DNA of 64,000 nucleotides from Nocardiopsis sinuspersici (GTDB lineage Bacteria > Actinomycetota > Actinomycetes > Streptosporangiales > Streptosporangiaceae), in contig VWVT01000011.1 of NCBI GenBank assembly GCA_008638415.1, positions 1-64,000 on the forward strand. Reading direction: 5' to 3'. A model generated the notes under the pieces. That model saw only the letters and a program-made list of their open reading frames with translations, was not told the origin of the DNA and did not search any database. The position numbers were made by a program, and so were the translations under genes. This document shows positions 57,670 to 64,000 of the stretch, one piece after another (the stretch's first letter is position 1; every line of letters starts with the position of its first letter).

Positions 57670-58106
57670 TCCTCTTGGGGCCTCCGCTTCGCTTCGGCCC
57701 GCCCGCCGCCCGCCATCGCCCGTCGGGGCGCTTCGCGGGATGCGGGCCGCCACCCTCAACGGACGCCGAGCGCAGTACCGTCCTTGTTCGGGCGCCCGAA
57801 GAACGGGGACCGGGTTCGGGAAGGCGCAGTGGAGCCTTCGGTGGGTTCGTGAGGAACGAGCGGATCCACCTGCGAATCCTCCGGGACCCCGTGGGCGCCC
57901 GGACCGACCCCCTGGGGCCGAGGCCCGCCCAAGAACAGGCTCCCGGTCCGGGGAGGGCCTGGTGAACCACGGGGGCAGGTGGACATACCACCTGCCCCCA
58001 TCGGGTTCCCTACCCCGGCAGTAGACTTCAGACCGGCCGTCACCCCCGATCCGGGCAGTGCCCATCACCTGCGCGATCGGGTCGCACCACCCGAAAAGGA
58101 ACCGTT
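57670..58106. other. Intergenic region ilvC / serA
   Basis: About 437 bases without a gene. Its main structure is the 12-bp perfect palindrome at 57971-57999. A TAGACTTCAGACC stretch near 58022 may be part of the serA promoter. Confidence 0.5.
57971..57999. promoter_or_regulatory. 12-bp perfect palindrome upstream of serA
   Basis: GGGGGCAGGTGG and CCACCTGCCCCC enclose loop ACATA. No T-run follows on either strand. It lies 108 bases before serA and 300 after ilvC, so it is either a distal terminator or a serA regulatory site. Confidence 0.5.
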
Positions 58107-59696
58107 GTGCCCAAACCCGCCGTACTCGTAGCGGAAAAGCTCTCGCCCGCCGGAATCGCGCTGCTCGAGGATGACTTCGAGGTGCGCCACGTCGATGGCG
58201 CCGACCGCTCCGAGCTCCTCCCCGCCCTCGCCGACGTCGACGCCCTCATCGTGCGCAGCGCGACCCAGGTGGACGCCGAGGCGCTGGCCGCGGCCTCCCG
58301 CCTGCAGGTGGTCGCCCGGGCCGGTGTCGGTCTGGACAACGTGGACGTGGACGCCGCCACCAAGGCCGGCGTCCTGGTGGTCAACGCCCCGACCTCCAAC
58401 ATCATCAGCGCCGCCGAGCAGGCCATCAACCTGCTGCTGGCCAGCGCCCGCAACACCGCCCCGGCGCACAACGCGCTCATCAACGGCGAGTGGAAGCGGT
58501 CCAAGTACACCGGCGTCGAGCTGTACGAGAAGACCGTCGGCGTGGTCGGCCTCGGCCGCATCGGCGCCCTGGTCGCGCAGCGCCTCTCGGCCTTCGGCAC
58601 CAGGGTCATCGCCTACGACCCCTTCGTGCAGCCCGCCCGCGCGGCCCAGATCGGCGTGGAGATGACCACGCTGGACGAGCTGCTGGAGCGCTCGGACTTC
58701 ATCACCATCCACCTGCCCAAGAACAAGGACACGCTGGGCCTGATCGGTGACGAGGCCCTGAACAAGGTCAAGCCCAACGTGCGGATCATCAACGCCGCGC
58801 GCGGCGGCATCCTCGACGAGGACGCGCTCTACCGGGCCCTCAAGGACGGCCGTGTGGCCGGCGCGGGTATCGACGTGTTCGCCAAGGAGCCGTGCACCGA
58901 CAGCCCGCTCTTCGAGTTCGAGAACGTCGTGGTCGCCCCCCACCTGGGCGCCAGCACCGCCGAGGCCCAGGAGAAGGCGGGTACCCAGGTCGCCCGCTCG
59001 GTCAAGCTGGCCCTGTCGGGCGAGTTCGTCCCGGACGCGGTGAACGTCCAGGGCACGGGTGTGGCCGAGGAGATCAAGCCCGGCCTGCCGCTGACCGAGA
59101 AGCTCGGCCGCGTGTTCACCTCGCTCGCGGGCACGATCGCCAGCCGCATCAACGTCGAGGTGCGCGGCGAGATCGCCTCCCACGACGTCAAGGTCCTGGA
59201 GCTGGCCGCCCTCAAGGGCGTCTTCGCCGACGTGGTCGAGGACACCGTGACCTTCGTCAACGCCCCGCTGCTCGCCAAGGAGCGCGGTGTGGAGGTCAAC
59301 CTCGTCACCAGCGACGACAGCAGTGACTGGCGCAACCTCATCACGGTCGGCGGCGTGCTCGCCGACGGCACCCGCGTGTCGGTCTCGGGCACCCTGACCG
59401 GTCCCCGCCAGGTCGAGAAGCTGGTGGAGATCAACAACTACACCATGGAGATCGGCCTGGCCGAGCACATGGTGTTCCTGTCCTACGAGGACCGCCCCGG
59501 CGTCGTCGGCAAGGTCGGCGCCCTGCTCGGCGACGCGGGCGTCAACATCGCGGGCATGCAGGTCATCCGGGACGAGGAGGGCGGCAAGGCGCTGATCGCG
59601 CTCACCGTGGACTCCGCCGTGCCCGAGGAGATCCTCAACTCGATCTCCGGCGAGATCGAGGCCGACATCAACCGCCAGATCGACCTGGAGGACTAG
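58107..59696 (+). CDS. serA: D-3-phosphoglycerate dehydrogenase
   Basis: The 529-residue enzyme oxidises 3-phosphoglycerate with NAD, the first step of serine synthesis. Substrate and NAD domains are visible ('ARAGVGLDNVDVDAA', Rossmann 'VGLGRIGALVAQRL', 'NAARGGILDEDAL', catalytic His in 'VVAPHLGAST'). They are followed by the intervening domain typical of long actinobacterial SerA and a C-terminal ACT domain ('YEDRPGVVGKVGALLGDAGVNI') for serine feedback. The GTG start follows AAAGGAACC. A very stable hairpin lies about 170 bases after the stop, beyond a dispersed repeat. Confidence 0.97.
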   Translation: MPKPAVLVAEKLSPAGIALLEDDFEVRHVDGADRSELLPALADVDALIVRSATQVDAEALAAASRLQVVARAGVGLDNVDVDAATKAGVLVVNAPTSNIISAAEQAINLLLASARNTAPAHNALINGEWKRSKYTGVELYEKTVGVVGLGRIGALVAQRLSAFGTRVIAYDPFVQPARAAQIGVEMTTLDELLERSDFITIHLPKNKDTLGLIGDEALNKVKPNVRIINAARGGILDEDALYRALKDGRVAGAGIDVFAKEPCTDSPLFEFENVVVAPHLGASTAEAQEKAGTQVARSVKLALSGEFVPDAVNVQGTGVAEEIKPGLPLTEKLGRVFTSLAGTIASRINVEVRGEIASHDVKVLELAALKGVFADVVEDTVTFVNAPLLAKERGVEVNLVTSDDSSDWRNLITVGGVLADGTRVSVSGTLTGPRQVEKLVEINNYTMEIGLAEHMVFLSYEDRPGVVGKVGALLGDAGVNIAGMQVIRDEEGGKALIALTVDSAVPEEILNSISGEIEADINRQIDLED

Positions 59697-59753
59697 GGAC
59701 CGGGGCTTGACCGGAAGCGCCGCGGGTGTGGACCACGAGGTCCACGCCGGGTC

Positions 59754-59807
59754 GACCGCGTACTCGTAGCGGGCCGGAGCGCCGGACCACGCCGTAGGTA
59801 CGAGATC
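59754..59807. repeat. Dispersed palindromic repeat, copy B
   Basis: This 54-base element aligns along its length with copy A at 31467-31521: GTAC near the left, TAGCG, GGAGCGCC in the centre, and GTACGAGATC at the right end. Differences are mostly transitions, and the palindrome is imperfect here. Both copies lie downstream of genes. Confidence 0.55.
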
Positions 59808-59864
59808 ACGCAGCAGGACGCCGACGCCGGAGCGCGGGGCTCCGGACGCCTTCCGAGACCGCTC

Positions 59865-59920
59865 GGGGCCGCACGCGCGCCGTCTCCACCACACCGGTGG
59901 AGGCGGCGCGGTGCGGCCCC
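59865..59920 (+). terminator. Terminator of serA
   Basis: GGGGCCGCAC pairs with GTGCGGCCCC, and inside it CTCCACC pairs with GGTGGAG, giving a long, very stable stem. Confidence 0.75.
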
Positions 59921-60351
59921 CTCGTGTTTCCCGGGAAGGGCGGCCCGGGCCGATCCGGCCGGGCCGGGCCCGCCGCCCGGGCGGTCCGGGCGACCCGTGT
60001 GGGCTCCGACCAGGGGAGACACGCACTGGTCTCACATGGTGAGAAATCCTGGTCATATAGTTGGACATCCGATATTCTGAAGTCCTAGGAGTCAGCGGCA
60101 CGCGGAACACCGTCCGATGCCGCCGCCCGGCGCCGCACCCGCCCCGACCGGGGCCCGTGCCGGCGTCCTACGGCAGACGATCCCGCCTGGGCGGGGCTCC
60201 TTCCTCCGTGGACACCGTCGCCCACGTTCCGCGCTCCACCTCCGTCCGGCTCCATCCGCCCCGGGCCCGGTGGGGCACATCGCGTAGAGCATCAGCACCC
60301 GTGGCCGAGCCGTTCCCGGAACCGGTCACGCAACGCATCCGGAGGAACCGC

Positions 60352-60441
60352 ATGTACGACATGACCGAGTACCCGTCCACGTCCGACTCCCAGGACGAGA
60401 TCAACCGAGCCCTGCAGGACGCGCTCAACCGCCGAGCCTGA
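60352..60441 (+). CDS. Small ORF, 29 residues
   Basis: A 29-residue frame starts [10 protein letters not shown] and ends NRRA. GGAGGA lies six bases before the ATG, an ideal ribosome site, and codon choice follows the GC-rich pattern. The second half ('[15 protein letters not shown]') would form an amphipathic helix. I know no family. It stands between serA and leuB. Confidence 0.45.
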   Translation: MYDMTEYPSTSDSQDEINRALQDALNRRA

Positions 60442-60552
60442 GACGGCCCGCCCGGGAGGGGAGGGGCCCCGGCGGACCGCCGGAGACCCGTGGGCCGCCT
60501 CGGGTCCACGGGGTGACGGCAGTCCGCCGGGGCGATAGGGTTGTCTCACCCA

Positions 60553-60639
60553 GTGCTCATCCTGGTCTCACTATTCGAGAAGAAGCCGGTGGGGCCGTGT
60601 CCGAATCAGAGGCAGTCCGTATGGCAGCGCGCACCGTGA
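60553..60639 (+). CDS. Possible leader peptide overlapping the leuB start
   Basis: A GTG-initiated 28-codon frame begins Val-Leu-Ile-Leu-Val-Ser-Leu (first residue read as Met if used) and ends 16 bases into leuB. The early branched-chain run recalls the ilvB leader. The ribosome site is weak (AGGG 12 bases away) and no terminator hairpin is visible, so this is tentative. Confidence 0.25.
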   Translation: MLILVSLFEKKPVGPCPNQRQSVWQRAP

Positions 60640-61685
60640 AACTGGCGGTCATTCCCGGCGACGGGATCGGCCCCGAGGTCATCGCCGAGGGCCTCAAGGT
60701 GCTGGAGGTCGCGGCCTCCCAGCACGACCTCGCCATCGAGACCACCGAGTACGAGCTTGGCGCCAAGCTCTGGCACCGCACCGGTGAGACCCTGCCCGAC
60801 TCGGTCGAGACCGAGCTGGCCGGACACGAGGCCGTCTACCTGGGCGCCGTCGGCGACCCGTCGGTGCCCAGCGGCGTGCTGGAGCGCGGCCTGCTGCTGC
60901 GCCTGCGCTTCGACTTCGACCACCACGTCAACCTGCGGCCGGTCCGCCTCTACCCGGGTGTGGACAGTCCCCTGGCGGGCGTGGGCCCCGAGGACATCGA
61001 CATGCTGGTGGTCCGCGAGGGCACCGAGGGCCCCTACGCCGGCGCCGGGGGCGTCCTGCGCAAGGGCACTCCGCACGAGATCGCCACCCAGGACAGCGTC
61101 AACACCCGCTTCGGTGTCGAGCGCGTCGTCCGCTACGCCTTCGACAAGGCCGCAGCGCGCCCGCGCAGGAAGCTCACCCTGGTGCACAAGGACAACGTCC
61201 TGAGCTTCGCCGGAGAGCTGTGGCAGCGCGTGGTCCGCGAGGTCGGCGCCGAGTACCCGCAGGTCGCCGTGGACTACTGCCACGTCGACGCCGCGTCGAT
61301 GTTCTTCGTCAACCAGCCCGCCCGCTTCGACGTGGTGGTCACCGACAACCTCTTCGGCGACATCATCACCGACATCGGCGCCGCCATCGCCGGCGGCATC
61401 GGACTGGCCGCCAGCGGGAACATCAACCCCGGCCGTGACTTCCCCAGCATGTTCGAGCCCGTCCACGGCTCCGCGCCCGACATCGCGGGCCAGGGCAAGG
61501 CCGACCCCACCGCCACGGTGCTCTCGGCCGTCACCATGCTGGACCACCTCGGCGTGCCCGAGGCGGCCCGCCGGATCGAGGACGCGGTCGCCGCGGACCT
61601 CAAGACCCGCGCGCAGAGCGGCGCGGTCCGCTCCACCTCCCAGATCGGCGACGACCTCGCCGCGCGAGTAGCCGAGCAGGGCTGA
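60621..61685 (+). CDS. leuB: 3-isopropylmalate dehydrogenase
   Basis: The 354-residue enzyme oxidises and decarboxylates 3-isopropylmalate with NAD in leucine synthesis. Motifs include '[13 protein letters not shown]', '[11 protein letters not shown]', '[10 protein letters not shown]' and the metal-binding '[13 protein letters not shown]'. ATG 60621 starts at the usual distance before the conserved core; an in-frame GTG at 60597 would add eight residues. It is followed by a 13-bp terminator and then ilvE with its own promoter area. Confidence 0.96.
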   Translation: MAARTVKLAVIPGDGIGPEVIAEGLKVLEVAASQHDLAIETTEYELGAKLWHRTGETLPDSVETELAGHEAVYLGAVGDPSVPSGVLERGLLLRLRFDFDHHVNLRPVRLYPGVDSPLAGVGPEDIDMLVVREGTEGPYAGAGGVLRKGTPHEIATQDSVNTRFGVERVVRYAFDKAAARPRRKLTLVHKDNVLSFAGELWQRVVREVGAEYPQVAVDYCHVDAASMFFVNQPARFDVVVTDNLFGDIITDIGAAIAGGIGLAASGNINPGRDFPSMFEPVHGSAPDIAGQGKADPTATVLSAVTMLDHLGVPEAARRIEDAVAADLKTRAQSGAVRSTSQIGDDLAARVAEQG

Positions 61686-61753
61686 GGCCACACGCCGGAA
61701 GCCCTGCCCTCTTCTTTTCCGAGGCGCGGCCGACGGCCCCACCGAACCACCGC

Positions 61754-61789
61754 CGACGGGCGCGCCTGGAGAACCGGGCGCGCCCGTCG
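61754..61789 (+). terminator. Terminator of leuB
   Basis: A perfect 13-bp stem (CGACGGGCGCGCC with GGCGCGCCCGTCG) with a 10-base loop lies 68 bases after the leuB stop. Confidence 0.75.
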
Positions 61790-61899
61790 CCGCTTCGTGT
61801 GCGGTGCTCCTGCCCTGGCAACGGGTGCGCTCTTCCGCCAGACTAGATTCCAGGTCGGCGATGCTGCCGACCTGATGCACCCGAGAGGACCACCGACAC

Positions 61900-63015
61900 A
61901 TGAACAACGACACCACCACAAGCGGGTTGGCGTTCGAGATCCAGCTCTCCGACACGCGGAAGACCCCGCAGGAGCGAGAGGCACTGCTGGAGAACCCGGG
62001 GTTCGGCCAGGTGTTCACCGACCACATGGTGAGCATCCGCTACACCGAGGGGAAGGGGTGGCACGACGCGAAGCTGGAGCCGTACGGCCCGCTGAGCCTG
62101 GACCCGGCCACCGCCGCCCTGCACTACGCCCAGGAGATCTTCGAGGGCCTCAAGGCCTACCGGCACCCCGACGGCTCGCTCGCCTCCTTCAGGCCGGAGG
62201 CCAACGCGGCCCGCTTCAACCGCAGCGCGGCGCGCATGGCGATGCCCGAGCTTCCCGAGGAGCTCTTCCTCAGGTCCATCGAGCTCCTCGTGGAGCACGA
62301 CGGCGACTGGGTCCCCGGCAAGGAGGGCTTCAGCCTGTACCTGCGCCCGTTCATGATCGCCACGGACGTCGGCCTCGGCGTCAACCACCCGTCCCGCTCC
62401 TACGTCTACCTGTTGATCGCCTCGCCGGTCGGCTCCTACTTCTCGGGCGGCGTCAAGCCGGTGACGGTGTGGCTGTCCAAGGACTACACGCGCGCCGCGC
62501 CGGGCGGCACGGGCGCGGCCAAGTTCGCGGGCAACTACGCGGCCAGCTTCCTGGCCCAGGCCCAGGCCGTCGAGAAGGGCTGCGACCAGGTGGTCTGGCT
62601 CGACGCCCGCGAGCACCGCTGGGTCGAGGAGATGGGCGGCATGAACCTGTGGTTCGTGTTCGGCTCGGGTGAGGACGCGCGGCTGCGCACACCCGCGCTG
62701 ACCGGGACGCTGCTGCCGGGCATCACCCGCGAGTCGCTGCTGACCCTGGCCCCCGACCTGGGCATCCCGGCCGAGGAGGCGTCGATCTCCACCGACGAGT
62801 GGCGCGAGGCCGCCGAGTCCGGTGAGATCACCGAGGTGTTCGCCTGCGGCACCGCGGCCGTGATCACCCCCGTCGGCCACGTCAAGAGCGACGACGGCGA
62901 GTTCACCATCGGCGACGGCACCCCGGGCCCGGTCGCCATGCGCCTGCGCGAGGAGCTGGTGGGCCTGCAGACGGGCCTGCGCGCCGACAAGTACGGCTGG
63001 ATCACCAGGTTCTAG
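61900..63015 (+). CDS. ilvE: Branched-chain amino acid aminotransferase
   Basis: The 371-residue class IV PLP enzyme makes the last step of Leu, Ile and Val synthesis and the first of their breakdown. Characteristic segments are '[17 protein letters not shown]', the PLP lysine in '[16 protein letters not shown]' and '[10 protein letters not shown]' near the end. The length fits the IlvE type II group common in actinobacteria. An ACCGACAC stretch, without a strong ribosome site, precedes the ATG. A 15-bp hairpin follows directly. Confidence 0.96.
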   Translation: MNNDTTTSGLAFEIQLSDTRKTPQEREALLENPGFGQVFTDHMVSIRYTEGKGWHDAKLEPYGPLSLDPATAALHYAQEIFEGLKAYRHPDGSLASFRPEANAARFNRSAARMAMPELPEELFLRSIELLVEHDGDWVPGKEGFSLYLRPFMIATDVGLGVNHPSRSYVYLLIASPVGSYFSGGVKPVTVWLSKDYTRAAPGGTGAAKFAGNYAASFLAQAQAVEKGCDQVVWLDAREHRWVEEMGGMNLWFVFGSGEDARLRTPALTGTLLPGITRESLLTLAPDLGIPAEEASISTDEWREAAESGEITEVFACGTAAVITPVGHVKSDDGEFTIGDGTPGPVAMRLREELVGLQTGLRADKYGWITRF

Positions 63016-63023
63016 GGTGATCC

Positions 63024-63058
63024 GGCGGGCCGCCCGGACGGGATCCGGGCGGCCCGCC
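63024..63058 (+). terminator. Terminator of ilvE
   Basis: A perfect 15-bp GC stem with loop CGGGA begins nine bases after the ilvE stop. Confidence 0.85.
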
Positions 63059-63122
63059 CTGTTGTGCGCGGACCGCAGAGCAGGAGTGGTCGCCGCCTTC
63101 CGGCGCGTGCGACCTTCGTGCC

Positions 63123-64000
63123 ATGAGAAAAGACGGCAGACGCCTCCTCCGGAGGCCCCGTATGCTCGCCGTCAACGCTCTGGTCGGACTCCTGGTGTGG
63201 GCCGTGTGGGCGTTCGTGTGGGGGGCCCGGTACCTCGACGCCCTGGCCGACCACTGGGCTGTAGCGCTGACGATGGTCTTCGGGTCACTCGTCGGCGGAG
63301 GGACGAGCGAGGGAGGCGGGGCGATCGCCTTCCCCGTGCTGACCAAGGTGCTGGACGTACCCGCCGACCGGGCCCGGGTCTTCACCTTCGCGATCCAGTC
63401 GCTCGGCATGGGCGCCGCGTCCCTCTCGATCCTGGGCTCCAGGGTGCCCGTCGAAGGGCGGGTGATCCTGTACGGCTCCTCCGCCGGGGTGGTCGGCGTC
63501 CTCACCAGCGTCGTCCTCATCGCGCCCCTGGTGCCGCTGCCGACGGTCCGTGCCCTGTTCACCATGCTGCTGGTCGCCCTGGCGATCGCCCTGGCGCTGC
63601 AACTGCGCCAGCGGGGGTACCGGCGTCACCCCCGCGTCCCCCGCTGGGGAGCGCGCGAGGTGTTGCTGGTCAGTGGTTTCGGCCTCGCGGGGGGCCTGCT
63701 CAGCGGTGTGGCCGGGGTGGGCGAGAACTGCGTGATGTTCCTCCTGCTGGTCCTGCTCTTCCGCGTCTCCGAGAAGGTGGCGACACCGACCACGGTGGTC
63801 ATGATGACCGTGGTGTCGATCGCGGCCTTCCTCGCCCATGCCTTCGTCGTCGGGGACTTCACGGGGCCGGTCCGCGACTACTGGATCGCCTCCGTGCCGG
63901 TCGTCGTGGTGGGGGCACCGCTCGGGGCCTGGATCTGCACTCGGCTCACACCACTCACCATCCGTGTGCTCCTCTTCGCTCTGATCGGAACCGAGTTCGT
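63123..64000 (+). CDS. TauE/SafE-family membrane exporter, partial at window end
   Basis: The frame stays open from an ATG at 63123 to the window edge, giving 292 codons so far. It has a basic N-terminus and about seven to eight spans. The two Gly-rich repeats typical of TauE/SafE are visible: 'GSLVGGGTSEGGGAIAFPVL' and 'GLAGGLLSGVAGVGENCVMF'. Family members export sulfite, sulfoacetate or other organosulfur anions. The first repeat has Ser-Glu-Gly where many members have Gly-Gly-Gly. It starts 64 bases after the ilvE terminator, so it is a separate unit. The end lies outside the window. Confidence 0.75.
   Translation, partial: MRKDGRRLLRRPRMLAVNALVGLLVWAVWAFVWGARYLDALADHWAVALTMVFGSLVGGGTSEGGGAIAFPVLTKVLDVPADRARVFTFAIQSLGMGAASLSILGSRVPVEGRVILYGSSAGVVGVLTSVVLIAPLVPLPTVRALFTMLLVALAIALALQLRQRGYRRHPRVPRWGAREVLLVSGFGLAGGLLSGVAGVGENCVMFLLLVLLFRVSEKVATPTTVVMMTVVSIAAFLAHAFVVGDFTGPVRDYWIASVPVVVVGAPLGAWICTRLTPLTIRVLLFALIGTEF

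Larger units (their letters stand above)
59697..60351. other. Intergenic region after serA
   Basis: About 650 bases. It holds a second copy of the dispersed palindromic repeat (59754-59807), a large terminator (59865-59920) and, near 60055-60090, an AT-rich promoter-like stretch (TATAGTTGGACATCCGATAT). No convincing gene is seen before the small ORF at 60352. Confidence 0.5.

Overview
This is a very GC-rich chromosomal window from an actinomycete. The ilvB-ilvN-ilvC-serA-leuB-ilvE order, the GatCAB and ligA neighbourhood, the orphan ectoine hydroxylase and the SCO6880-type conjugation ATPase all point to Nocardiopsis or a close relative. That is an inference from gene content and base composition; no database search was run.

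Left part (about 1-22 kb, accessory): a split type IV secretion / conjugation-like locus in three blocks on the + strand. Block 1 holds a TcpC-like protein, a small membrane protein and a giant TcpE / disordered linker / MinD-like fusion. Block 2 holds a VirB4-like SCO6880-family ATPase and a membrane protein. Block 3 holds a polytopic TrbL/SCO6881-like channel protein, a VirB8-like protein, a two-domain CwlT-like cell-wall hydrolase and an unknown membrane protein. The blocks are separated by ectD, a secreted HNH nuclease, a DUF6891 protein and two related membrane proteins. No relaxase, coupling protein or integrase is visible. The first and third blocks share a promoter-like element followed by a hairpin leader.

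Middle part (about 22-36 kb): thymidine kinase, a bacterial voltage-gated sodium channel, three STM4015-family leucine-rich paralogues that share a 5' hairpin, a DUF1963 gene bracketed by two decayed transposase tails, a small conserved protein, a third member of the membrane-protein family, a DUF695 protein, mnmA, and a DedA-like gene under a probable iron box.

Right part (about 36-64 kb, mostly core): a short MetE-like methionine synthase, ligA, an RmdB-like GGDEF-EAL protein, gatC-gatA, an inserted CPBP protease plus two thioester-domain surface proteins, gatB, a CdgC-like PAS-GGDEF-EAL protein, an Rpn-like protein, and then the branched-chain amino acid and serine genes. The ilvB operon is preceded by a clear attenuator: an 18-residue leader peptide with a Leu-Ile-Leu-Val-Leu run in rare codons, a hairpin over its stop codon and a T-tailed terminator. 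IlvB and IlvN (acetolactate synthase), IlvC (reductoisomerase), LeuB and IlvE supply steps of Val, Leu and Ile synthesis; SerA starts serine synthesis. The window ends inside a TauE/SafE-family exporter gene.
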